The notes: a model not told the origin generated them from the sequence alone. Positions 40,130 to 51,591 are shown, numbered from the stretch's first letter. The stretch: DNA of 64,000 nucleotides from Microbacterium paraoxydans (GCF_019056515.1 NZ_CP064873.1:1240001-1304000); one strand, 5' to 3'. Numbers and translations are program-made.

Positions 40130-41844
40130 GCACGCGCGCGTCACGTCGCCTCCTCCGCGCCGCTGCCGTGGCGGTCGTGGCCCTGCTGCTGCCGGCCTGT
40201 GCGGGGCTGCCGACGAGCGGAGACGTGGCGGTCGGCCTCGAGCTCGGGGAGTCGCCCGACGACGTCGACGTCCTCCCCGTCGCCTCCGGACCGATCGCGG
40301 GCGCGGGGCCGGAGGAGATCGTGGAGGGCTTCCTCGAGGCGGGCATCACGACCTCGGACAACTGGGCCACGGCGCGCGAGTTCCTGGCGCCCTCGCTGCA
40401 GCGGAGCTGGCGCCCGTCGGCGGGCGTCTCCATCGACGCCGGAGCGGAGACGCGGACCCTGACCTCGAACGTCGCCGACGACCAGGTCGAGGACGCCGAC
40501 GAGGCCGAGGTGCAGGTGCTGCTCGAGCTGCTCGCGAGCGTGGACGACTCCGGGGCGTACAGCGGCGCCCCCGGGGATTCGAGCATCCCGTTCGCCCTGG
40601 CCCGGGACGAGGACGGCGAGTGGCGCATCACCCAGGCACCGGACGGCGTCGTGATCGACGAGGCGCGGTTCCCCAACGTTTTCGAGGGGTACTCGCTGCA
40701 GTGGTTCGATGCGGGCTGGTCGCGACTGGTCCCGGACATACGGTGGTTCCCCCGCCGTCAGAGCCCGGCGACCACGGTGACTCAGGCGCTCGTCGCCGGA
40801 ACCCCGGCGGAGTGGCTCGACCCGGCGGTCCAGACGGCCTTCCCCGCCGACGTGCAGCTGGCGCAGGACGCGGTGCTGATCACGGCGCAGGTCGCCGAGG
40901 TGTCGCTGACGCGTCCCGCGGCTGGTCTCGACCGGACGACCCTGGCGCGCATGCGCACCCAGCTGCAAACCACGTTGAGGGCCGCCGGCGTGAACGTCAC
41001 CCAGGTGCGCTTCAGCGTCGACGGGAGGGCTCTCGACGCGGGGGTCGTCGAGCTCGCCGACTCCACGCCGGAACCGGGGACGCTGGTGCTGAAGGACGGC
41101 GTGTTCGGGCGCATCGTCGGCGACGAGATCGCGTCGATCCCCGCGATCAGCCCGCAGATCCAGTCCGTGTCGCAGCCGATCGAGGCGATCGACGTCGCCG
41201 CGGACGATGCGAGTGCCGCGCTCCAGCTCGATGACGGCCATGTGTACCTCGTGGGCAAGAGCTCGCGCGACGAGCTGGATGCTCGTCCTGGCCTGGTGCA
41301 GCCGTCCCTCGACCCCTACGGCTACGTGTGGTCGGTCCCCGCGGGCGCGCCGCAGGCCGTGCAGGCCGTCGGTCCGGACGTGGTCGCCCACAAGGTCGCC
41401 GGTGCCTGGCCGAGCGCCTCCTCCATCTCCGACCTGCGGGTGGCGGCGGACGGCGCCCGCGTGGCGGCGGTGATCGTGGTCGGCGGCCAGCGCTGGCTCG
41501 CGGTCGCGTCGGTGGTGCGGGACGGGTCCGGTGTGCCGACGGACCTCGGCGAGATGCGCCCGCTGCTCCAGCTCACCGAGGCGTCGACGGGACTCGCCTG
41601 GCTGGGTCCGGATCGCCTGGCCGTCCTGACCGATTCGTCCACCCCGCGGCTCCTGGTGCAGCCGGTCGGCGGTCCCGGGTCGGCGGAGACCGCACCCAGC
41701 GACGCCGCGTCGGTCGCCGGCGCCCGCACTCCCGCGGGCGTGCGCATCCTCGATGCCGATGGTCAGCTGTTCGCTCACGCCGGCTCGGCGTGGCGCGAGG
41801 TCGCGGAGGGCGTCGCGATCCTCGCCACCCGCGCCGGGGAGTGA
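40126..41844 (+). CDS. lpqB: Lipoprotein LpqB, MtrAB accessory protein
   Basis: A 572-residue lipoprotein. The signal peptide ends in lipobox LLPAC with Cys25 as lipid attachment site. A GerMN domain follows (about 190-330, with LARMRTQLQTTLRAAGVNVT), then a C-terminal beta-propeller-like half (SDLRVAADGARVAAVIVVGG). In mycobacteria LpqB binds the MtrB sensor domain and tunes MtrA signalling. Overlap with mtrB supports the same here. Confidence 0.93.
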   Translation: MSTRASRRLLRAAAVAVVALLLPACAGLPTSGDVAVGLELGESPDDVDVLPVASGPIAGAGPEEIVEGFLEAGITTSDNWATAREFLAPSLQRSWRPSAGVSIDAGAETRTLTSNVADDQVEDADEAEVQVLLELLASVDDSGAYSGAPGDSSIPFALARDEDGEWRITQAPDGVVIDEARFPNVFEGYSLQWFDAGWSRLVPDIRWFPRRQSPATTVTQALVAGTPAEWLDPAVQTAFPADVQLAQDAVLITAQVAEVSLTRPAAGLDRTTLARMRTQLQTTLRAAGVNVTQVRFSVDGRALDAGVVELADSTPEPGTLVLKDGVFGRIVGDEIASIPAISPQIQSVSQPIEAIDVAADDASAALQLDDGHVYLVGKSSRDELDARPGLVQPSLDPYGYVWSVPAGAPQAVQAVGPDVVAHKVAGAWPSASSISDLRVAADGARVAAVIVVGGQRWLAVASVVRDGSGVPTDLGEMRPLLQLTEASTGLAWLGPDRLAVLTDSSTPRLLVQPVGGPGSAETAPSDAASVAGARTPAGVRILDADGQLFAHAGSAWREVAEGVAILATRAGE

Positions 41845-41935
41845 CCGCTCCTGCACAGCGGCGGATGACGTCCATCCGCCCGCACCTCGTCCCCTTCGTG
41901 GCCCGCGCGGCGGCTCCGGGCGACAGGATGCCCGC

Positions 41936-42583
41936 ATGGGGATCACGACACGGACGCACGCGCTCCTCGCCGAGATCGGCGCCCTTCTGCTCGCCGCGCG
42001 GTGCGCCGGGTGCGAGCGTCCGGGGACGCTGCTCTGCGACGACTGCCGGCACGCGCTCGATCCGTCGCCGCGCGAGGTGCGCACGCCGGCGGGCCTGCGG
42101 GTCCGAGCCGCGCTCGCTCTGGAGGGTCCCGCAGCGTCCTGCATCCGGCGGATGAAGGGGGAGGGCGAGACGCTCCTGGCCCGGCCGCTCGGCGCCGCGC
42201 TCGCCGCTGTCCTGACGCCCGTCCTCGTCCCCGGGGTCTGGGTGATCCCGGTGCCGACCTCGCGCGCCGCGTTCCGTCGTCGGGGCACCCGCGTTCCGGA
42301 GCTCCTCGTCCGGCGCGCCGGAGCCGATCCGCAGCGCGTCCTGACCCTCACGCGCCGGGTGCGCGACCAGCGCGAGCTGGCTGCCCCGGACCGCGCCGCG
42401 AACGTCCGCGGGGCGATGATCTCGCGGCGCCGGGGATCCGGGGCCCCGGCGGTGGTCGTGGACGACGTGGTCACGACGGGAGCCACGCTCGACGAGGCGG
42501 TCCGGGCGCTCGTCGCCGCCGGGTTCGTGGTCGTCGGGGCCGTCGCGCTCGCCGCCACGCCGAAGTCGCCGGAATCCGGATGA
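41936..42583 (+). CDS. comF: ComF family phosphoribosyltransferase-like protein
   Basis: A 215-residue protein. The N-terminal zinc ribbon has Cys23, Cys26, Cys34 and Cys37 (CAGCERPGTLLCDDC), and the double-zinc-like PRTase fold ends in VVVDDVVTTGATLDEAV, the PRPP loop. RRGTRVPELLVRRAG is the family's middle motif. ComF aids DNA uptake in competent bacteria; in actinobacteria its role is not known. CAGGAT, six bases, then ATG resembles the leaderless elements nearby but lacks the first T. The gene is in its conserved place between lpqB and hpf. Confidence 0.9.
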   Translation: MGITTRTHALLAEIGALLLAARCAGCERPGTLLCDDCRHALDPSPREVRTPAGLRVRAALALEGPAASCIRRMKGEGETLLARPLGAALAAVLTPVLVPGVWVIPVPTSRAAFRRRGTRVPELLVRRAGADPQRVLTLTRRVRDQRELAAPDRAANVRGAMISRRRGSGAPAVVVDDVVTTGATLDEAVRALVAAGFVVVGAVALAATPKSPESG

Positions 42584-42623
42584 GGTTCATCGAAGACTCA
42601 CCGGAGACACAGGGTCGAGGGCC

Positions 42624-42652
42624 GTGACATCCGCCGCGCGTCGGACTACGGT
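42624..42652 (+). promoter_or_regulatory. hpf promoter
   Basis: GTGACA (42624-42629), 17 bases, TACGGT (42647-42652). It gives a leader of about 55 bases ending in AAGGAGG (42703-42709), the strongest ribosome binding site in the window, so this gene uses ordinary leadered initiation. Confidence 0.55.
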
Positions 42653-42714
42653 GGGGTGTCACAAGGCGACCACGGTCCGCCCTTGGCCGGGTGGACCGGG
42701 ACAAGGAGGCAGCA

Positions 42715-43371
42715 ATGGAAACGAGCATCGTGGGCGTCGGAGTGGGCATCACCGATCGCTTCCGCACCGTCGTCGAAGAGAAGATCGCCAAGATCCAGAC
42801 ACTCGCCGCCAAGGCGCAACGTCTGGACGTGAAGGTCACGCACCGGGTCTACCGCAACGGGCGCATCCCGGACGAGACGGTCGAGCTGACGCTGGTCGGC
42901 AAGGGCCCCGTGGTCCGTGCCGAGGCCGTCGACGGCGACAAGTTCGTGGCTCTCGACCTCGCGATCGACAAGATGACGGAGCAGCTGCGCCGCGCGAAGG
43001 AGAAGCGCGTCGACGGACGACAGCATCCGCGCGGCCCGCACTTCGAGAAGGGCAGCGGATCGCTCGAGGGCATCGACGTGCAGCCGGCCTCCGCCGAGGT
43101 GCTGCACGCCGTCGCGACCGGCAGCATCCCGGTGCAGAGCGAGGAGGAGGAGGACTACTCGCCCGTCGTCATCCGCACGAAGAGCTTCGAGGCGGAGTGG
43201 ATGACGGTGGAGGAGGCCGTCGACCGGATGGAGCTCGTCGGGCACGACTTCTTCCTCTTCGTCGATGCGCGCACCGACCACCCGAGCGTGGTCTACCGCC
43301 GCAAGGGCTGGGACTACGGTGTCATCGCCCTGAGCACGCAGGCTCCGCCCGCCGAGGCGCTCGCCTCCTGA
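42715..43371 (+). CDS. hpf: Ribosome hibernation-promoting factor, long form
   Basis: A 218-residue protein. The N-terminal RaiA/YfiA domain (1-100; VGVGITDRFRTVVEEKI) binds in the decoding centre. After a linker, the C-terminal dimerisation domain (about 155-218) has VVIRTKSFEAEWMTVEEAV and DARTDHPSVVYRRKGWDYG. Long HPF proteins pair ribosomes as 100S particles in stationary phase or hypoxia. The start is ATG 42715, placed by AAGGAGG six bases upstream; an in-frame ATG further upstream has no such site. Confidence 0.95.
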   Translation: METSIVGVGVGITDRFRTVVEEKIAKIQTLAAKAQRLDVKVTHRVYRNGRIPDETVELTLVGKGPVVRAEAVDGDKFVALDLAIDKMTEQLRRAKEKRVDGRQHPRGPHFEKGSGSLEGIDVQPASAEVLHAVATGSIPVQSEEEEDYSPVVIRTKSFEAEWMTVEEAVDRMELVGHDFFLFVDARTDHPSVVYRRKGWDYGVIALSTQAPPAEALAS

Positions 43372-43378
43372 TCCGACC

Positions 43379-43416
43379 GAGAACGGCCCGATCCCCGCGG
43401 GGGTCGGGCCGTTCTC
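43379..43416. terminator. Bidirectional hairpin terminator between hpf and the coiled-coil gene
   Basis: Thirteen-base perfect stem GAGAACGGCCCGA (43379-43391) and TCGGGCCGTTCTC (43404-43416) around a GC-rich 12-base loop, between two converging genes. No T-run follows, as is common in high-GC actinobacteria. Confidence 0.75.
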
Positions 43417-43435
43417 GTGTGAAGACCGGACGGCG

Positions 43436-44761
43436 TCAGTCGAAGATGCCGTCGAGGATGCTGCCGATGACGAGCCCGCCGAGGATGCCGGAGGCGAGGT
43501 CGCCGCCGCCCATCCCGCCGCCGCGACGAGGACCGCCGCCCCATCCGCCGCCCCAGTCCTGATCCTGCGGGCGGGACGAGTCGATGTCGCGCTGCGCGAG
43601 CTGGAGGGCCTCCGCGGCGAGGCGCGCGACGCGGCGGGCCTGGGCGAGCGCCGCCTCGCGGGTCTCTTCGGCAGGAAGCAGGGCCGGGAGATCGACGCGG
43701 AGTCGTTCCGCCTCGGCGAGACGGGTGCGCGCATCGGCGCCGATCCATCCGCGATGCCCGGCGATGAGCCCGCGGGCCACGCCCAGCTGGCGGTCGGCGT
43801 CGTCGATCGCGTGCTGGACCTGCGCGATGCTCGGCAGCGGATTCTCGGCGCGATGCCGGGCGGTGGCGATCGCGTCGTCGAGACCGGCGTTGGCTTCGCG
43901 CAGACGCGAGAGCTCGGCGAACGGGTCGTTGGGCTGGCCCGAGGGGGTGAGGGCGGCCAGGGCCGCCTGCAGCCGGGCGACGGCCTCCGCCACGGCGGGC
44001 GTGGAGGGAGCGGTCCGGGCGGCGATGAGGTCGTTGCGGGAGTCCGCGATGACCTCGGCCAGCGTCGACTCGGCGCGCAGGGCCTCGATCTCGAAGTCCT
44101 CCACCGCGTCGAGCAGGGCAGCGGCGCGACGCGTCGCCTCGGTGGCCGTCTCCAGCGCGAGGTTCGCCTCCTCGTTCTGCTTCGCGGCGCGGCGACGCTC
44201 CGAGATGTCGGCGCTGTGGGTCGCGAAACGGATCAGCTGCTCCGCCTCGGCCGCGCTGGCGGTGATCTGATGCATGGCGGAGTCGGAGTAGCGGGCGGAC
44301 AGCCGGGACACCGTCTCGTCCGTCTGCGGGATGCGGGCGCTCAGCGCCTCGGCGTCCGCGCGGACCTGGGCGATGATCTCGGGCGCGCGCCGCACCTTCG
44401 CGACGGACTCCGCGAGCACGGTGGTCTTCTCGTCGAGGAGGTCCTGGGCCCAGTCGCAGAGCTGCAGGATGCGCGCGTTCCGCGTGCGCAGCTCCTCGTC
44501 GGTGTCCGGGATCTCGTCGTGGTTGAGCTGGTGGAGCTGGAAGGCCTCCCGCAGGTGCGTGCGCACCGACAGCAGCGCGGCCTTGAGGTCGGCGGTCAGG
44601 GACTCGCCGAGCTCGGCCTCCGCGAAGACGAGCTCATCGGAGGTGGTGCGGATGCGCTCGTCGGCGGCGACGAGTGCCTGTTCCGCACGCCGGGCGAGGT
44701 CCGCGTCCTGTGCGGCGAGTTCTTCCTGTTCGCGTTTGCGTCTGCCCCAAAATCCAGCCAT
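43436..44761 (-). CDS. Coiled-coil protein with glycine-rich C-terminus, unknown
   Basis: A 441-residue protein I cannot name. It starts MAGFWGRRKREQEEL and continues as almost unbroken charged alpha-helix and coiled coil to about residue 395. It ends with a Gly/Trp-rich stretch (WGGGWGGGPRRGGGMGGG) and a short hydrophobic tail (GILGGLVIGSILDGIF). The helical part resembles the C-terminal half of actinobacterial TPM-domain proteins, but the TPM domain itself is missing. The tail suggests membrane or self association. TAGGAT six bases before ATG implies a leaderless mRNA. Confidence 0.65.
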   Translation of the reverse strand: MAGFWGRRKREQEELAAQDADLARRAEQALVAADERIRTTSDELVFAEAELGESLTADLKAALLSVRTHLREAFQLHQLNHDEIPDTDEELRTRNARILQLCDWAQDLLDEKTTVLAESVAKVRRAPEIIAQVRADAEALSARIPQTDETVSRLSARYSDSAMHQITASAAEAEQLIRFATHSADISERRRAAKQNEEANLALETATEATRRAAALLDAVEDFEIEALRAESTLAEVIADSRNDLIAARTAPSTPAVAEAVARLQAALAALTPSGQPNDPFAELSRLREANAGLDDAIATARHRAENPLPSIAQVQHAIDDADRQLGVARGLIAGHRGWIGADARTRLAEAERLRVDLPALLPAEETREAALAQARRVARLAAEALQLAQRDIDSSRPQDQDWGGGWGGGPRRGGGMGGGDLASGILGGLVIGSILDGIFD

Positions 44762-44767
44762 GTGCCG

Positions 44768-44773
44768 ATCCTA
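44768..44773 (-). promoter_or_regulatory. TAGGAT -10 element, leaderless promoter of the coiled-coil gene
   Basis: Minus-strand TAGGAT, six bases, ATG at 44761; no ribosome site. Confidence 0.6.
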
Positions 44774-44841
44774 GTTTCCCGGGCGCGTGCGCGGGCTGAG
44801 CATCCGCTCCAGGCGAACGGCGGGCATCGTCGGCCGGTGCG

Positions 44842-45474
44842 TCAGGCGGGGAGGGCGACGGGATCGCCGCCGACGACGGGGGAGGGCGCCGCCTTCGCGG
44901 GGCGTCCTCGCTTGGGGCGTTCGGTGGTCAGCTCCAGGGCCATCTCGGGATGGGGGTGTTGCGCGAGTCGGGCCTCCGCCTGGTCGAGCCACCGGAGCTC
45001 GGCCTCCGCGGCGCAGACGAGCGAGTCGAGGACGAGCGACCACGCGAGATCCTCGGGGCTGCCGGCGGCGAGGCCGGGGGAGGGCGTGCGCCGCAGGTCC
45101 TCGAGCCGCTGCCGCGAGGCGTCCCGCTGGCTGCGGAGGATGGCGGCGGCATCGACTCCGGGCAGCGTGGCCGCGACGGCGAGCTTCACGGCGAGCTCCT
45201 CGCGCGTCGCGGGAGCGCGGAGCACGGGGGTGGTGAGCCAGCGTGCCGCCTCGGCCGAGCCCGCGGGCGTGATGCGCCAGTACACGTGACCGTGGTCGTC
45301 GGCCTCCCCGCGCTGGACCAGCCCATCCCGCTCGAGCCGCTCCAGGGTGTTGTAGATCTGGCCGACGTTGAGCGGCCAGGTCGATCCGGTCCGGCGGTCG
45401 AACTCGTGGCGGAGCTGGTAGCCGTAGCAGGGGCCCTGGTCGAGGATGGCGAGCAGGCTCTGGCGTACGGACAT
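44842..45474 (-). CDS. PadR family transcriptional regulator
   Basis: A 210-residue regulator. The N-terminal winged helix is SVRQSLLAILDQGPCYGYQL, with RTGSTWPLNVGQIYNTLERL and the wing GLVQRGEADDHGHVYWRITP. A long helical C-terminal dimerisation domain follows, and a short basic tail (RPKRGRPAKA). PadR proteins usually repress a neighbouring transporter gene, but none is adjacent here. ATG 45474 is used, with GGGAG upstream; the winged helix starts at residue 2. A palindrome in its own promoter suggests autorepression. Confidence 0.9.
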   Translation of the reverse strand: MSVRQSLLAILDQGPCYGYQLRHEFDRRTGSTWPLNVGQIYNTLERLERDGLVQRGEADDHGHVYWRITPAGSAEAARWLTTPVLRAPATREELAVKLAVAATLPGVDAAAILRSQRDASRQRLEDLRRTPSPGLAAGSPEDLAWSLVLDSLVCAAEAELRWLDQAEARLAQHPHPEMALELTTERPKRGRPAKAAPSPVVGGDPVALPA

Positions 45475-45513
45475 GACCGGTCTCCCGAGGATGGCGGATG
45501 GAAAGCAGTGCCG

Positions 45514-45526
45514 AGTATATGCATAC
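45514..45526. promoter_or_regulatory. padR promoter with overlapping palindromic operator
   Basis: Minus-strand TATACT (45519-45514) is a near-ideal -10 element, about 40 bases before the PadR start. It overlaps GTATATGCATAC (45515-45526), which contains the perfect 8-base palindrome TATGCATA. A regulator bound there would block the promoter. Confidence 0.5.
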
Positions 45527-45662
45527 CGGGCAATTTCCCGGACGCGGCGCGGCGGCCCCATGCAGGCGACGTGGAGGTCACAGGCCGGTAACATGGCAAA
45601 GTATGCCTGGCGCTCGCCTCACGGCGGCCGGCGAATGACCCAATGACAGGGAGATGACATCC

Positions 45663-48467
<2,805 letters not shown>

Positions 48468-48480
48468 CCTTCGGGTGACG

Positions 48481-48512
48481 AGGAGGGCCAGTCCGTGCGG
48501 ATTGGCCCTCCT
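48481..48512 (+). terminator. secA terminator hairpin
   Basis: AGGAGGGCCAGTCC, loop GTGC, GGATTGGCCCTCCT: a 14-base stem with one G-T pair, 14 bases after the SecA stop and 10 bases before the next gene's -10 element. Confidence 0.8.
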
Positions 48513-48522
48513 GTCGTCCCTG

Positions 48523-48528
48523 TAGGCT
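48523..48528 (+). promoter_or_regulatory. TAGGCT -10 element, leaderless promoter of the aminotransferase gene
   Basis: TAGGCT, six bases, ATG at 48535. It lies directly after the secA terminator, so any -35 must fall inside or next to the hairpin. Confidence 0.6.
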
Positions 48529-48534
48529 TGATCG

Positions 48535-49761
48535 ATGACACCATCGCGCACCTTCGACCAGTCGTCGAAGCTCAAGAACGTCCTGTACGAGATCCGCGGA
48601 AACGCCCTCGTCGAGGCGGCGCGATTGGAAGCAGAGGGCCACCGGATCCTCAAGCTCAACACCGGCAACCCCGCGATCTTCGGCTTCGACGCCCCGCACC
48701 AGATCGTGCACGACATGCTCGCGGCGCTCCCCACGGCCCACGGCTACAGCGACAGCAAGGGCATCATCTCCGCCCGGCGTGCCGTCGTGAGCCGGTACGA
48801 GGAGATCGACGGGTTCCCCCGTTTCGATCCCGACGACGTGTACCTCGGCAACGGCGTCTCCGAGCTGATCACCATGACCATGCAGGCGCTGCTGGACGAG
48901 GGGGACGAGGTCCTCATCCCCGCTCCCGACTACCCGCTCTGGACGGCCATGACGAGCCTCGCGGGCGGCACGCCCGTGCACTACCTCTGCGACGAGGAGC
49001 AGGGCTGGCAGCCCGACCTCGAGGACATCCGGTCCAAGATCACGCCGCGGACCAAGGCGCTCGTGATCATCAACCCGAACAACCCCACCGGCGTGGTCTA
49101 CTCCCGGCAGGTGCTGGAGGGCCTCGTGCAGATCGCGCGCGAGCACCAGCTGCTCATCCTCTCCGACGAGATCTACGACCGCATCCTGTTCGACGACGCC
49201 GTGCACATCCCGACGGCGACCCTGGCCCCCGACCTGCTCTGCCTCACGTTCAACGGGCTCTCCAAGACGTACCGCGTGGCCGGCTACCGGTCCGGCTGGA
49301 TGGTCGTCACGGGACCGCAGGACCACGCCAAGGGCTTCATCGAGGGCATCACGCTGCTGGCCTCGACCCGGCTCTGCCCGAACGTCCCGGCGCAGCACGC
49401 CGTCCAGGCGGCGCTGTCCGGGGTCCAGTCGATCGACGCCCTGGTCGCCCCGACCGGGCGGCTCCACGAGCAGCGCGACATCGCCTGGGAGGGGCTGGAG
49501 GCCATCCCCGGCGTGTCCTGCGTGAAGCCCCAGGGTGCGCTCTACGCCTTCCCGCGACTGGACCCGAACGTGCACGAGATCCGCGACGACGCCAAGCTCG
49601 TCTACGACCTGCTGGTATCCGAGCACATCCTGCTCGTGCAGGGGACGGGCTTCAACTGGCCGACGCCGGATCACCTGCGCCTCGTGACCCTGCCAGAGCC
49701 GCGAGTGCTGAGCGAAGCCGTCGAGCGCCTCGGGAACTTCCTGTCGAGCTACCGGCAGTAG
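48535..49761 (+). CDS. PLP-dependent aminotransferase, alanine aminotransferase type (AlaA/AlaT)
   Basis: A 408-residue class I aminotransferase. GYSDSKGIISARRAVVSRYE, IINPNNPTGVVYS and the Schiff-base lysine in FNGLSKTYRVAGYRSGWM match E. coli AlaA and its relatives, which convert pyruvate and glutamate to alanine and 2-oxoglutarate. The C-terminal FNWPTPDHLRLVTLPE, with its substrate-carboxylate Arg, is intact. The last 110 bases overlap, antisense, the end of the ATPase gene on the minus strand. Confidence 0.88.
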   Translation: MTPSRTFDQSSKLKNVLYEIRGNALVEAARLEAEGHRILKLNTGNPAIFGFDAPHQIVHDMLAALPTAHGYSDSKGIISARRAVVSRYEEIDGFPRFDPDDVYLGNGVSELITMTMQALLDEGDEVLIPAPDYPLWTAMTSLAGGTPVHYLCDEEQGWQPDLEDIRSKITPRTKALVIINPNNPTGVVYSRQVLEGLVQIAREHQLLILSDEIYDRILFDDAVHIPTATLAPDLLCLTFNGLSKTYRVAGYRSGWMVVTGPQDHAKGFIEGITLLASTRLCPNVPAQHAVQAALSGVQSIDALVAPTGRLHEQRDIAWEGLEAIPGVSCVKPQGALYAFPRLDPNVHEIRDDAKLVYDLLVSEHILLVQGTGFNWPTPDHLRLVTLPEPRVLSEAVERLGNFLSSYRQ

Positions 49762-50932
49762 CCTCCGCGGGCACGGACGCATCGAGGTCGGCCGCCAGCC
49801 GGCGCACGGCGGCGACCATCGTCGAGCGCGGGGCGACGTCGGAGATCGGCCGGGCGTGGAGCAGCGCCGCATCGACGGCACGACGGTCGTAGGGCAGGAA
49901 GGCGATGTCGGTGAGGCCGGCGAACCTCTCCAGCGTGCGACGGATCTGACTCCGGGCGTCGAGGCCGAGGGGTCCCGGTCGCACCTGATTGACGACCACC
50001 GTCATCGGCGTCCGCCCCACGAGGCGGCGGACCTCGGCGTGGTCGCGGAGGAAACGGCTGATCCCCACCGGGTCGGCGGGAGCCACCGCCACGACCCGGT
50101 CCGCTGCGCCCAGTGCCGCGGTGGTCGCGGCGTGCCGACGGGGGCCGACGACATCATGGGTGGCTTCGTCGTCGGCGTCGATCGCCGCGGAGACGTCGAC
50201 GATCGTCTCGTCCCGCCAGGTGCGGCAGGCCTCGAGGGCCGCCCGCAGCCGCGCATCCGACAGCTCCGGCCAGCGGCTCGGACGGTTGAGCCCGGCGAGC
50301 ACGTCGACCTCGGTGCCGCCGGCGAGCAGCCGGACCGAGAGCCGGGAGAGCTCCGCGGGATCCAGCGCCCCGGTCCCCGCGCGGCGGCAGGCTCCGGCGA
50401 GCCCCGGGGCGTCGTCGTCCATGCCCAGGAGCAGGGCGAGCGAGGGAGCCACGGTGTCCGCATCGGCCAGGGCTGTCCGCCGACCGCGACGGGCGAGCTC
50501 GACGGCGAGCTGGATCGCGACCGTCGACCGTCCGGGCGCCCCGTGCGGGCCCCAGACCGTCGTGATGCGCGACGGGGAGACCGGCAGTCGCGGGGCGTTG
50601 AGCGCATCCGCGGACAGTGCCGCGGCGATCTCCCAGCCCGCCGCATCGGTGCGCAGTGGCGGGGCGAGCCCGAGCCGGGCCACCGCTCGGCTCTCCGGGT
50701 CGCCGAGCGTGAGGATGCGGACGCCCGCGCGGTCGCAGGCCGCCCGCAGCTCGACCGTCAGCGTCTCCCTGGTCGCGGGTACCACCACCGCCTCCACGTC
50801 CGGTTGCAGGCGCGCGATGAGGGCCGCGGGCGCGGCGGACGGCAGGGCTATCCCCGTGATGCCCTCCCACTCCAGCTCCGCCACGAGCGCATCCACGCGG
50901 GGTGCGGCCACGGCCAGGAGGACGACGCTCAC
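49652..50932 (-). CDS. MinD/ParA-like ATPase (CpaE-like)
   Basis: A 426-residue protein. The N-terminal 110 residues resemble the receiver-like domain of CpaE. From about 122 there is a P-loop ATPase with a deviant Walker A (WGPHGAPGRSTVAIQLA), LADADTVAPSLALLLGMDDD and TIVDVSAAIDA. A Ser/Arg-rich tail closes it. CpaE proteins localise Flp/Tad pili, yet no other tad genes are in the window. The GTG at 50932 overlaps the upstream SAF-domain stop, so the two form one operon. The 3' end runs 110 bases under the aminotransferase gene. Confidence 0.75.
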   Translation of the reverse strand: MSVVLLAVAAPRVDALVAELEWEGITGIALPSAAPAALIARLQPDVEAVVVPATRETLTVELRAACDRAGVRILTLGDPESRAVARLGLAPPLRTDAAGWEIAAALSADALNAPRLPVSPSRITTVWGPHGAPGRSTVAIQLAVELARRGRRTALADADTVAPSLALLLGMDDDAPGLAGACRRAGTGALDPAELSRLSVRLLAGGTEVDVLAGLNRPSRWPELSDARLRAALEACRTWRDETIVDVSAAIDADDEATHDVVGPRRHAATTAALGAADRVVAVAPADPVGISRFLRDHAEVRRLVGRTPMTVVVNQVRPGPLGLDARSQIRRTLERFAGLTDIAFLPYDRRAVDAALLHARPISDVAPRSTMVAAVRRLAADLDASVPAEATAGSSTGSSRGARRLRSALAALAGSRGAGDPASAS

Positions 50933-51552
50933 GATCCGGACCCGACGGGGACGACGGAGAGCGCCGCCCCGCCGGTGACCGCGCCCAGCACGGCGGCGAC
51001 GTCGCTGCGGTCGATCACGATCTCGACCTCCGCCGCCCCGTCGGCGAGGAGCCCGTCCGGTTCGAGGATGGTGCGGACGGCGACGTCCCCGACGAGGATG
51101 CGCGGCTCGTCGTAGGAGCGGCCGTCGTCGCGCAGCGGCGCCTGCCAGACCTCGACCTCCGTGCCGGTCGCCACATCCTCCGGGAGAGCGACGCTGCTCT
51201 CGACGACGACCGTGGTCGTGTGGCTGCTCTCCGCTCCGGCCGTCGCCGTCCGCGGCAGGAGCTCCCCCTTCGTCAGGGTGCGGGCCGCAATCCGCCCCGC
51301 GGCGAGCTGCTCCGGCCGGAGGTAGTCGTCGGAGACCGCCCCGAGCGCCACGTCGACGGTCTGGAAGTCGGAGGCACGGAGGACCTCGCCGCGGACGATC
51401 GTGCGCCGGGCCTGGAGCACGGGACTCGCCTGGTCCGCAGCGGTGACGATGGACCAGACGCCGGCGACCGAGGCGAGCACGAGGACGATGCCGACCGCGA
51501 AGCGGAGGTCGCCCCGGAGGCGGCGACGAGGGGAGCGGAAGAGCGGGGCCAT
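50929..51552 (-). CDS. SAF-domain membrane-anchored protein (CpaB-like)
   Basis: A 207-residue protein with a transmembrane helix at about 17-37 and a SAF domain starting ARRTIVRGEVLRASDFQTVD. RPEQLAAGRIAARTLTKGELL is the typical hinge, and a beta-rich end follows. SAF domains of this type occur in Flp pilus protein CpaB/RcpC. Full CpaB is longer and the second domain is reduced here. It is first of a two-gene operon with the CpaE-like ATPase. Its upstream gap holds a perfect DnaA box. Confidence 0.75.
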   Translation of the reverse strand: MAPLFRSPRRRLRGDLRFAVGIVLVLASVAGVWSIVTAADQASPVLQARRTIVRGEVLRASDFQTVDVALGAVSDDYLRPEQLAAGRIAARTLTKGELLPRTATAGAESSHTTTVVVESSVALPEDVATGTEVEVWQAPLRDDGRSYDEPRILVGDVAVRTILEPDGLLADGAAEVEIVIDRSDVAAVLGAVTGGAALSVVPVGSGS

Positions 51553-51591
51553 GGCGACATCGTCACAGAAACGCCGTCCGGGGCGACCGAG

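Noticed and set aside
45446..45646. Short plus-strand open frame between padR and secA
   Set aside because: Low-complexity Arg/Met-rich product, overlaps the padR promoter and start, no ribosome site; most likely chance.
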